Source: Syntrophomonas sp. (GTDB lineage: Bacteria; Bacillota; Syntrophomonadia; Syntrophomonadales; Syntrophomonadaceae). Taken from it: a DNA stretch of 21,110 nucleotides. The notes under the pieces were generated by a model. That model saw only the letters and a program-made list of their open reading frames with translations. It was not told the DNA's origin and did not search any database. Shown here in pieces: positions 14,136-21,110 of the stretch. Position numbers and translations under genes: made by a program. The DNA lies in NCBI GenBank assembly GCA_003558625.1, contig PWPP01000125.1, positions 1 to 21,110 of the forward strand, read 5' to 3'. Numbering within the stretch: position 1 is the first letter of the stretch; each line of letters opens with the position of its first letter.

Positions 14136-16043
14136 CTATCTGCCGCCGTAGCTGGACCCGCCGCTGCCACCGCCGCCGCCTCCGGAAAAGCCGCCCCCTC
14201 CGCCCGAGGAGGAACTGCGGCTGGTCGCAGCTTTGTAGGCTTTTTCCGCAGAGGAGATGGCCCGGTCGAAACTATCGGTGATATTCAGGAAGCTAGAATC
14301 CGCCAAAGCATAGCCTGCAAACCAGCCGGTGCCAAAACGGTAATCCCCTTCCTGCATGTTGGGAAACACCAGCTGCAGCTGTTTAATCACTTCTTTGGCC
14401 ACCCCCAGGGTGGTGGCATAGACCAGGTAATGCTCCCAGATGATGAGGCTGGGTATTTCATAGCGCTCCATCTGAGAAAAATGCAGCAGGAAACGCCGGA
14501 AGGCTTCCCATTTGGCCATGTCCTCCTGGCCGCTGGGGGAGCGGCGTTTAAAGGCCAGGGGGATCACTGCGATGATGACGGCCCCGAAAGCGATCCCGGC
14601 TCCCAGGATGACCATGATGTTATTGGCCAGCATGACGGAAGCGATAATAAAGAGAACTACTCCTGCCACCAGGCCGATTTTCTTATAGCGGGCCGCCTGG
14701 TGATCGAAAAAGACCAGCTGCTGCCCGCGTCCTTCCAGGCTTTTTTTCCAGGTGCTCCAGAACTTATGGAACTGGAGGCTGTTGTCCTTGGTCCATTTTT
14801 CAAATTCATGGAGATAGACCTCGTCTTTCCCCTGGCTGATGTGGGTAAAGATAAAATCAAGCAGGCTTTTTTCATGGGTCCGCAGCTGCAGAGTGCCTTC
14901 TTCGCTCTTATCCCCGGCAGTCAGCAGATCGCGGCGCTTGAGGATCATGCGGTACAGCTTGATCTCACCGGAACGGAAAAGCCCCTTCTTATCCACGGTT
15001 TCTTCCTGGATGAAAAGCACCTTGCGCCGGGCCAAATCAAGTAGGGTCGCGGTGATATCCCGAGCCCGGGGAGGACCGAAATTCCATAAGACTCCCAGTT
15101 CTGCCGGGCTGTAGGTCGCCGGCAGATCCCGGTAATAATCGCCCTGGAACTGGGTAGGGAACTTGCGTCCTGACCGTAGCCACATGATATAGACCAGGAC
15201 CATGGATCCCAGGACCGCCAGGATGGCCAGGCCGATTTCCAGGCGGGCCAGCAGCCGCTTCCGGTCTGCTTCCCGGGCCCATTGAGCTTCCTGGGCCAGG
15301 ATGGACGCTCTGGCATCCTGGCCGCTATAGAGTTCCGGGGGAGCCTGGGGGAAGAGACCGGGAGGCATCAGCACCCGTCCTTCCAGAAAGGTGTAGGGCG
15401 GCAGGGGCTGTACCTCCCAGGCAACCTCTCCGGGACCGGCGAACTGTACTTCTCCTTCCAGGGGTCCGTGCCCGAAGATGAGGATATCTGTTCCCTGCAC
15501 CTGGTTTTCCGCTCCCGGGGGAAGGGTCAGGTGAATCCGCACCTGCCCGATCCTAAGGCCGTTTTCCTCACTGATAAACTTGCGGTAGAATTCCGCAATA
15601 TCATTATGGACCCGGACCACGTTTAATACCCGGTAGCTGACCATAAAAGTCCGGGTTTCATTTTGGGCCTGCAGGGACCAGTCGATTAACACGCTGTCAC
15701 CCTGCTCCCGCACCAGGTAGGTCCCCGGGGGACCGTAGTCGGGGCCGGGGTGGTACTGGTAGGGGCGGCCGTCCTCCCATACGCTGACCTCGGTTACCCG
15801 GGTGCCGAAATTCTGGGGGACATTGATAAAAAATCCCTCCCAGCCGCCCTGAAAATCGATGGTCAGGTGCTCCGTTACCTTAACCGAGGCATCGGGATAA
15901 AGGGTGAGCTCCTGGGTGACCTGCTGCATGTCCAGGGAACGGTTGGCCTCTGCCGGAGCAGCCCACAGCCCTAAAAGCAGCAGACAGCAAAGCACTATAC
16001 TGCCGGCTTTGATGATGGATTTTACGCGCGTTCCTGTAAACAT
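14136..16043 (-). CDS. DUF2207 domain-containing membrane protein
   Basis: The 635-residue product has a signal peptide (residues 1-33, ending in PAEA). An extracytoplasmic DUF2207 beta-rich domain spans about 34-225, containing IDFQGGWEGFFINVPQNFG and a YRVLNVV core. A membrane helix lies at 270-288, and a cytoplasmic region at about 300-450 (YSPAELGVLWNFGPPRARDI is typical of the family). Two more helices follow at 456-498, then a second soluble part, and finally a tail of Gly and Ser (612-635). Function is unknown. Family members are commonly found next to lemA, as here, where the start lies 21 bp after the lemA stop. The ATG at 16043 has GGGAGG ten bases upstream. The low-complexity tail is usual for the family. 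Confidence 0.9.
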   Translation of the reverse strand: MFTGTRVKSIIKAGSIVLCCLLLLGLWAAPAEANRSLDMQQVTQELTLYPDASVKVTEHLTIDFQGGWEGFFINVPQNFGTRVTEVSVWEDGRPYQYHPGPDYGPPGTYLVREQGDSVLIDWSLQAQNETRTFMVSYRVLNVVRVHNDIAEFYRKFISEENGLRIGQVRIHLTLPPGAENQVQGTDILIFGHGPLEGEVQFAGPGEVAWEVQPLPPYTFLEGRVLMPPGLFPQAPPELYSGQDARASILAQEAQWAREADRKRLLARLEIGLAILAVLGSMVLVYIMWLRSGRKFPTQFQGDYYRDLPATYSPAELGVLWNFGPPRARDITATLLDLARRKVLFIQEETVDKKGLFRSGEIKLYRMILKRRDLLTAGDKSEEGTLQLRTHEKSLLDFIFTHISQGKDEVYLHEFEKWTKDNSLQFHKFWSTWKKSLEGRGQQLVFFDHQAARYKKIGLVAGVVLFIIASVMLANNIMVILGAGIAFGAVIIAVIPLAFKRRSPSGQEDMAKWEAFRRFLLHFSQMERYEIPSLIIWEHYLVYATTLGVAKEVIKQLQLVFPNMQEGDYRFGTGWFAGYALADSSFLNITDSFDRAISSAEKAYKAATSRSSSSGGGGGFSGGGGGGSGGSSYGGR

Positions 16044-16064
16044 GGACCAAAAACCTCCCGCTTC

Positions 16065-16619
16065 TTAAAAATTCACCTGAACTGCCTGCCGGGCTTCGGG
16101 CTCACCCTGGAGGGTGAAATAGTCCGCTTTCTGAAAACCCAGCATACCGGCCACCAGATTGGTGGGAAAAAGCTCGATTTTAATATTGAATTTCTGCACG
16201 ATGTCATTATAAAACTGGCGGGAAAAGGCAATTTTGCTTTCCGTGTCGGTAAGTTCATCCTGCAGCTTAACAAAATTGGTGTTGGCTTTGAGATCGGGAT
16301 AATTTTCCGCTACGGCAAAAAGGGTCTTCAGGGCACCGCTTAGCATATTTTCTGCCTGGGATTGGTCCGCCACCGTGCCGGCACCCATGGCCATGGTGCG
16401 GGCACGGGTGACATTCTCGAAGGTTTCCTTCTCGTGGGTGGCATAGCCCTTCACCGTGTTGACCAGGTTGGGAATTAAATCATAGCGCCGTTTGAGCTGC
16501 ACATCCACCTGGGACCAGGCATTTTGCACCCGCTGGCGCAGTTTAACCAGTCCGTTATAGGTGATGATCAAAAACAGGCCCAGAAGCAACACCAGGGCAC
16601 CAACAATCATTGTAGTCAT
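16065..16619 (-). CDS. lemA: LemA family protein
   Basis: The 184-residue product has one membrane helix near the N-terminus (residues about 4-24) and then a long helical domain. It carries the family signatures NAWSQVDVQLKRRYDLIPNL and FSRQFYNDIVQKFN, plus F-x-NLVAGMLGF near the end. LemA proteins are membrane-anchored with the helical bundle outside or inside the cell depending on family; no enzymatic role is known. A start seven codons further upstream exists, but AGGAGGTG would then be inside the gene; with ATG 16619 that site is at the right distance, so 16619 is chosen. It forms a two-gene operon with the DUF2207 protein. A long inverted repeat lies 44 bp upstream. Confidence 0.95.
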   Translation of the reverse strand: MTTMIVGALVLLLGLFLIITYNGLVKLRQRVQNAWSQVDVQLKRRYDLIPNLVNTVKGYATHEKETFENVTRARTMAMGAGTVADQSQAENMLSGALKTLFAVAENYPDLKANTNFVKLQDELTDTESKIAFSRQFYNDIVQKFNIKIELFPTNLVAGMLGFQKADYFTLQGEPEARQAVQVNF

Positions 16620-16662
16620 ACTTTCACCTCCTCTATTCATATATTAGCAGATATGGGCGTGA

Positions 16663-16692
16663 AATTAAGTCACTCTAAAGGGTGACTTAATT
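16663..16692. repeat. Inverted repeat upstream of lemA
   Basis: AATTAAGTCAC (16663-16673) and GTGACTTAATT (16682-16692) are perfect 11-bp arms. Two further pairs inside leave a TAAA loop, making a 13-bp stem. No T-run follows on either strand. Position between the lemA start and the upstream decayed gene suggests an operator or leader hairpin rather than a terminator. Confidence 0.6.
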
Positions 16693-16995
16693 ATTGTAAG
16701 GGATAATGATATCTTTTGGGGTAGTAAAAGGAAAGACCCGGGGTAGTCAACGCCCCCACATATACCCGGGAAGGAATTAAGGAGGCAATGAATACCATTG
16801 AATACAACCGCTGCCGAAAAACCATCCACATGGAAAACGGCATTAATCATGATCATTAATCCCGGGGACATCGTGAAAAAAAAGGCCGCCGTGTCCGGGC
16901 GCTTTTCTCTGGCCATATCCGGGGCCGCCTTTTCCCTGTTCTTCCTCCAGACCGGGCTGGATATGTACCGGGTGGGACAGATTGGGAGCAATGCG

Positions 16996-17031
16996 ATTGC
17001 CCTGGTTGCCCTGATTGCCCTGATTGCCCTG
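16996..17031 (+). repeat. Four tandem 9-bp repeats
   Basis: The unit ATTGCCCTG occurs four times in a row, the second as GTTGCCCTG. In the open frame it encodes Ile-Ala-Leu, Val-Ala-Leu, Ile-Ala-Leu, Ile-Ala-Leu inside a predicted membrane segment. Confidence 0.9.
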
Positions 17032-17358
17032 CTGGGGAGCATCTACGGAACCGTTGGCATCGTGGGCATCGCAGCCCTGGCCTGGGGGACCCTTATGGAC
17101 TCCGAAGGCCTGGGACTGATGGAAAAGAATAAAATCAATCATTACTGGAATGAGGGCACTCTGTAATCCCAGACCGAAGCCCTGGAGCAGCTGCAAAAGG
17201 CTGGCAACTAGGTGGTGGCCCTGGAACAGGGCTATAAAAACATGAGTTACAAAATCGATGATATGCCGGACCAGATGAAAAAAGCCCTGGAGGTCGTCAA
17301 TAACCGGACTCTGTTTCCCGCATCAAGGGCCACCCGGCTGCAGGAACTGGGCTATGAA

Positions 17359-17391
17359 ACCCCGGGAGATGCCTGTATTTGCTCCCGGGGT
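17359..17391. repeat. Perfect 10-bp inverted repeat before asnS
   Basis: ACCCCGGGAG (17359-17368) and CTCCCGGGGT (17382-17391) flank a 13-base loop. It is followed by TATAATAATAAT rather than a T-run. It could be a weak terminator of the decayed gene or part of the asnS leader. Confidence 0.5.
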
Positions 17392-17493
17392 CAGGCTATA
17401 ATAATAATATGAGCCATCATGATCCGGCCCCCCGGTTGGAGCCCGGGTTCAGAAATGGTTCAGGCCGTGAAAAATAAAGTCAGGAGGATGGTT

Positions 17494-18888
17494 ATGGAGA
17501 AAACCGAAGTAAAACAGCTGCTGCAGGATCCGGAACACTACCGGGACCGGGAGATAGAGATCAGTGGTTGGGTCCGGAGCAACCGCGACCAGAAAGCCTT
17601 TGGCTTCCTGGCCCTAAATGACGGCACCCATTTTCATTCCATACAGGTAGTGTATGAACGGGAAACCCTGGCCGATTATCCCCGCATTTCCCGCCTGCGA
17701 GCGGGCTCTGCCGTAACGGTGCGGGGCGTTTTGGCCACCGCCCCCGGTGCCCGGCAACCCTGGGAAATCAAGGCCCGGGAAGTCATCCCCGAGGCCGAAG
17801 CCCCGGAAGACTATCCCATCCAGCCCAAGCGCCACACCCGGGAATTCCTGCGGGAAGTGGCCCACCTGCGCCCCCGCACCAATCTCTTTGCGGCGGTGTT
17901 CCGGGTCCGATCCCTGGCCGCGTTTGCCCTGCACCGCTTTTTCCAGGAGCGGGGATTTGTCCATGTCCACACCCCCATCATCACCGCCAGTGATGCCGAA
18001 GGAGCCGGGGAGACCTTCCGTGTCACCACCATGGACCCCTTGGATCCGCCCCGCACCCACCGAGGGGAGGTGGATTACAGCCGGGATTTTTTCGCCCGTA
18101 AAACCAACCTCACCGTCAGCGGCCAGTTGGAAGCGGAAGCGTTCGCCCTGGCCTTCAAAAAAGTATACACTTTCGGCCCCACCTTCCGGGCCGAAAATTC
18201 TAACACCTCCCGCCATGCGGCCGAATTCTGGATGATCGAGCCCGAAATCGCCTTTGCGGGGCTGGAAGAAGACATGGAACTGGCCGAAGCCATGATCAAA
18301 GATGTGGTGGGCTATGTCCTGGCACAGGCTCCGGATGAGATGAATTTTTTCAACGAATTCGTGGATACGGGGCTGAGAGAGCGGCTGCAGCAGCTGCTGC
18401 AGGCCCGGTTCGCCCGGGTCACCTATACCCGGGCCATCGAACTGCTGCAGCAATCGGGACAGGACTTCTCCTATACCCCGTCCTGGGGCCAGGACCTGCA
18501 GAGCGAGCATGAGCGCTACCTGACGGAGCAGGTGTTCCAGAAGCCGGTTTTTGTGACCGACTACCCCCGTGAGATCAAGGCCTTCTATATGAAACTCAAT
18601 CCCGACGGCCGCACCGTGGCCGCCACCGACCTGCTGGTGCCGGGGGTGGGGGAACTGATCGGGGGCAGCCAGCGGGAAGACCGCCCGGAGGTCCTGGAAG
18701 AACGGATGCGGGAGCTAAACATCGACCCCGCAGAACTGGACTGGTACCTTGATCTCAGAAAATACGGCGGGGTCCGGCATGCCGGCTTCGGCCTGGGGTT
18801 TGAGCGCTTCCTCATGTACATCACCGGGGTGAATAACATCCGGGATGTCATCCCCTTTCCCCGCACCGTCCGCTCCTGCCATTTTTAG
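17494..18888 (+). CDS. asnS: Asparaginyl-tRNA synthetase
   Basis: AsnRS charges tRNA-Asn with asparagine in an ATP-dependent reaction. The 464-residue product begins with an OB-fold anticodon-binding domain (EISGWVRSNRDQKAFGFLAL, about 15-110). The class II catalytic core follows, with motif 2 in FRAENSNTSRHAAEFWMIEP, where the His-Ala-Ala-Glu-Phe run favours Asn over Asp specificity, and motif 3 in GFGLGFERFLMYITG. The end is RDVIPFPRTVRSCHF, slightly different from the common PGNAEF ending. ATG 17494 lies six bases after GGAGG; ATG 17488 abuts that site and a longer frame from 17419 lacks one. No T-box leader was seen. A dedicated AsnRS means that tRNA-Asn need not be made only by the amidotransferase route. 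Confidence 0.95.
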   Translation: MEKTEVKQLLQDPEHYRDREIEISGWVRSNRDQKAFGFLALNDGTHFHSIQVVYERETLADYPRISRLRAGSAVTVRGVLATAPGARQPWEIKAREVIPEAEAPEDYPIQPKRHTREFLREVAHLRPRTNLFAAVFRVRSLAAFALHRFFQERGFVHVHTPIITASDAEGAGETFRVTTMDPLDPPRTHRGEVDYSRDFFARKTNLTVSGQLEAEAFALAFKKVYTFGPTFRAENSNTSRHAAEFWMIEPEIAFAGLEEDMELAEAMIKDVVGYVLAQAPDEMNFFNEFVDTGLRERLQQLLQARFARVTYTRAIELLQQSGQDFSYTPSWGQDLQSEHERYLTEQVFQKPVFVTDYPREIKAFYMKLNPDGRTVAATDLLVPGVGELIGGSQREDRPEVLEERMRELNIDPAELDWYLDLRKYGGVRHAGFGLGFERFLMYITGVNNIRDVIPFPRTVRSCHF

Positions 18889-19193
18889 CCGCCGCAGCCG
18901 GTAGCGCCGTGAAAAGGGCCTTATACAAGTCAGGGGGCATAAATCAAGACCCCTTGGAAAAAAACGGGGGCCGGGACAGAAACCGGGGGTCCCCTTCTGC
19001 TATAATCAGGAACAAACAAAGGCGGCTTCCGTCTCCTTGGTACCAGAGACGTACCGGTTTTCAGCCGTTCTCTGCCCCAGCGCCCGTGTCTCCCCTTGAC
19101 GAAGGATCCAGGGGCTGCGGAAAGGGAAAGACCGAAATCAGTGGAGAGATTCCATAATATCTTGCATTAAAGAAGAGATAGGGGAGGAAAACC
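18889..19193 (+). other. Gene-free region with extended -10 promoter and leader hairpin
   Basis: No credible gene lies in this 305-bp gap. TGCTATAAT (18998-19006) is a perfect extended -10 box without a clear -35. Downstream a hairpin-capable stretch pairs CGTCTC (19030-19035) with GAGACG (19046-19051) around the self-complementary TGGTACCA. The remaining leader to the AddB-like gene is about 140 nt and I recognise no riboswitch. No clear asnS terminator is present. Confidence 0.45.
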
Positions 19194-21110
19194 ATGAACG
19201 CCATATTAACCGCCCTTCATACCTGGTGCCGGGAAAAACCCCTGGAGGAGAAAATCCTTCTGTGCGGCTCTTACTCTGACGGCCACGAACTTTGCCAGGC
19301 CCTGGCCCGGGTCGGAGGGGGCCATCTTAACCTGCAGGCCCAGACCTTTCCGGGTCTGGCCCAAACCTGCCTGGCCGATGAAATATATGCCCGTGGAATC
19401 ATCCCGGCCGCCAGCTCCCTGGAGGGCATGCTGGTGGAAGACACGGTCATGGTTCTGGAGAAAAAAGACGGCCTCTCCTACTTCCGGCGCCAGGGAGAAG
19501 GCCCGGGCCTCATCGCCGCCCTTACCCGCACCCTGAGAGAGCTTCGCCAGTGCCTGGATACCCCGCAAGAATTGCACTGTGGGGCCCTGATCCGGGAGGA
19601 GAAAGCCCGGGATCTGCAGCGGATCTGGCAAGAATATGAAGCCCGGCTGGACTCCTTGGGCCTCTGGGATGAGACCAGGCTGCTCCGGGAGTTCGGTCGC
19701 TGGCTGCAACAGCATCCCAGCTATACCAGTGGCAAAATCTTCCTCCTGCCGCCATCTTTGGAACTCAGCCCCCTGGAAAAGAAGCTGGCCCAGATTCTGG
19801 CGGCCCATATCCTGCCCGGCGAGACCCTGGCGGGAATGGTTGTGAGCGGCTCTTCCTTTCCCATGGTTCCAAAAACGAGCGCGGCCATTCCTGCACCGGC
19901 AGCGGCTTCCCCCGGGATCGACCCCCCGGACATCAAGATCTTCCACACTTACGGGGTCTTTAACGAGGTTCGGGAAATCCTGCGCCGGCTATATGATGGC
20001 CAAATTCCCCTGGACCAGGTGGCGGTGGGCTGCCTTAACCCGGAATACATCTCCCTGCTGGAACACCTTTCACGGCGCCTGGGATTTGAGCTCACATCCG
20101 GGGAAGGGTTTTCCCTGGCGGGCAGCGGTCCCGGAAAAGCCGCTGCCATGCTCCTGGACTGGTTTGCCGCCGATTTTTTCCTGGGAGCCCTGAAACCCCT
20201 GCTCCTGGAAGACTGCATTCGCATCCCGGATGACAGTGCTTCCGCAGACCAGCGGCTATCATCCCTGCAGCTACTAAACCTTTTGCGCCGGGCCGAAGTA
20301 GGCAAAGGCCGGGCCGAATACGACCGCCTGGCCCGAATGGCGGATGTACTGGAGGCCCGGGCCGGGAACCTAGCTCCCGATGATCCCGGAAGAGAGAACC
20401 TGAGCCAGCAGGCCGGCTGCTTCCGCCGGGCGGGGGAATTCTTTTGTGCCCTGATCGACAGCTTTCCCCGGGAAGACCACGAAGGCAGCATCGCCTTTTC
20501 CCACCTGGCCCGGGCTTTGTCCCGGGCCCTGGAAACCCTGGTCCCCATCCGCGGGGAACTGGATGCTGCCGCCCGGGAAAGCCTCAAAAACCTCTTGGGG
20601 CAACTGGAGAAGGTATCCGCCGCTACCCTGCCCCGGGACAAAGCCCGGGAAAAAATGAACGGGTTGTGGGGGAGTCTGCGCACCGGGGCTTCCGCTCCCA
20701 GACCCGGGGCCCTGCATATCACAAGCCTGGAGCGTCTGATTTACAACGACCGGTTACATACCTATATTCTGGGCTTGGACGGCCGTGCCTTCCCGGGGTA
20801 TACCGGGCAGGACCCCATCCTGCTGGACACGGAACGGAAAAACATCTCCCCCGGGCTGCGGCAGCGGCAGGAAGACCCCCGCACCAGGGAGGTACTGATG
20901 GTACAGGTCCTGGGCTCCCGCCGGGGACCTGTCACCCTCAGCTATTGTGCCTACGATACCGCGGAAGGCAGAAACAACAACCCAAGTGCTCTGCTCCTGC
21001 AAATTATGCGCCTGCAGCAGGGGCAGCCCGGCCTTGATTGCAGCCGGCTGCAGCAAGAGCTGGGCCCGGTCCCGGGCTACAGCCCTTGCGGAACAGAATT
21101 TTGCCTGGAC
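19194..21110 (+). CDS. AddB-like / PD-(D/E)XK nuclease family protein (partial, 3' end outside window)
   Basis: The frame from ATG 19194, with GGGGAGGAAAACC just upstream, stays open for 639 codons to the window edge. It resembles the AddB-type subunit of the AddAB (RecBCD-like) helicase-nuclease. The start has LLCGSYSDGHELCQALARVGG, where a Walker A would be; GxxxxGKT/S is not present, so it may lack ATPase activity. Later features include HTYGVFNEVREILRRL near residue 250, typical of UvrD-like motif layouts, and HITSLERLIYNDRL followed by YILGLDGRAFPG near 505-530. The nuclease domain and iron-sulfur cysteines expected at the C-terminus lie outside. addA would be expected just downstream. 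A role in double-strand-break end processing is inferred from the family. Confidence 0.8.
   Translation, partial: MNAILTALHTWCREKPLEEKILLCGSYSDGHELCQALARVGGGHLNLQAQTFPGLAQTCLADEIYARGIIPAASSLEGMLVEDTVMVLEKKDGLSYFRRQGEGPGLIAALTRTLRELRQCLDTPQELHCGALIREEKARDLQRIWQEYEARLDSLGLWDETRLLREFGRWLQQHPSYTSGKIFLLPPSLELSPLEKKLAQILAAHILPGETLAGMVVSGSSFPMVPKTSAAIPAPAAASPGIDPPDIKIFHTYGVFNEVREILRRLYDGQIPLDQVAVGCLNPEYISLLEHLSRRLGFELTSGEGFSLAGSGPGKAAAMLLDWFAADFFLGALKPLLLEDCIRIPDDSASADQRLSSLQLLNLLRRAEVGKGRAEYDRLARMADVLEARAGNLAPDDPGRENLSQQAGCFRRAGEFFCALIDSFPREDHEGSIAFSHLARALSRALETLVPIRGELDAAARESLKNLLGQLEKVSAATLPRDKAREKMNGLWGSLRTGASAPRPGALHITSLERLIYNDRLHTYILGLDGRAFPGYTGQDPILLDTERKNISPGLRQRQEDPRTREVLMVQVLGSRRGPVTLSYCAYDTAEGRNNNPSALLLQIMRLQQGQPGLDCSRLQQELGPVPGYSPCGTEFCLD

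Larger units (their letters stand above)
16798..17412 (+). pseudogene. Probable decayed gene for a small membrane protein
   Basis: One reading frame runs from about 16798 to TGA at 17410-17412 but is broken by TAA (17164-17166) and TAG (17209-17211). The first part has two hydrophobic segments (about 16900-16960 and 16985-17095, with GTVGIVGIAALAWGTL). The part after the stops is soluble and protein-like (YKIDDMPDQMKKALEVVNN). A good AAGGAGG precedes an ATG at 16788 in a different frame that ends after 23 codons, hinting at an upstream frameshift as well. I do not recognise the family. Alternatives are two short unrelated genes or no gene at all. The codon usage and GC are like the neighbours. 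Confidence 0.45.

Noticed and set aside
14124..15044. 306-codon plus-strand ORF
   Set aside because: It lies opposite the DUF2207 gene, which has clear domains, a signal peptide and a lemA neighbour; the plus-strand product is low-complexity at its start and unlike any family.
17209..17211. TAG as a possible pyrrolysine codon
   Set aside because: The same frame also has TAA 45 bases earlier, and no pyl gene or known Pyl protein family is in view; decay is simpler.
20444..21037. 197-codon plus-strand ORF inside the AddB-like region
   Set aside because: It is in another frame of the AddB-like gene, whose own frame is open for 639 codons with family features.

Overview
The window is ordinary low-GC-group (Firmicutes/Clostridia-type) chromosome with moderate GC, strong AGGAGG-like ribosome binding sites and several TTG/GTG starts. 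Gene order and content suggest an anaerobic clostridial lineage: DUF951-rpsF-ssb-rpsR, a YybS-like gene next to rplI, a SCIFF ranthipeptide precursor with its radical SAM/SPASM maturase, a selenocysteine-containing SelD, and a CoA-transferase fragment. I cannot name a genus from the sequence alone.

Layout. 1-254: C-terminal end of an acetyl-CoA hydrolase/CoA-transferase family protein. 511-1089 (minus): TVP38/DedA-type membrane protein with a perfect palindromic terminator. 1439-2485: selD, with an in-frame TGA (1490-1492) at the active-site position, read as selenocysteine, and a SECIS-like hairpin just after it. 2590-3938: DUF951 gene, then the rpsF-ssb-rpsR operon behind a good sigma-A promoter and a leader that folds like an S6:S18 autoregulatory site, ending in a strong terminator. 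4201-5627: YybS-like membrane protein and rplI. 5987-7261: purA with its own promoter. 7327-7402: tRNA-Asp(GTC) with promoter and terminator. 7641-9518: scfA (48 aa, six cysteines) and scfB maturase, separated by 318 bp holding an intrinsic terminator. 9593-10960: membrane-anchored LysM-G5-M23 peptidase. 11034-11948: thioredoxin reductase-like flavoprotein lacking the usual NADPH-binding arginines. 12257-14057: murA and rlmH. 14136-16619 (minus): lemA followed by a DUF2207 membrane protein. 16798-17412: a probably decayed gene with two in-frame stops. 17494-18888: asnS. 19194-end: an AddB-like protein, cut by the window edge.

How the genes fit together. Most are housekeeping: translation (rpsF, rpsR, rplI, tRNA-Asp, asnS, rlmH), replication and repair (ssb, AddB-like), purine synthesis (purA) and cell wall (murA, M23 peptidase). 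The less ordinary elements are the Sec-encoding selD, the SCIFF RiPP locus, the variant thioredoxin reductase, and several structured intergenic stretches (11994-12090, 7788-7983, the rpsF leader, and the 13-bp-stem hairpin upstream of lemA). No insertion sequence, prophage or CRISPR array was seen.
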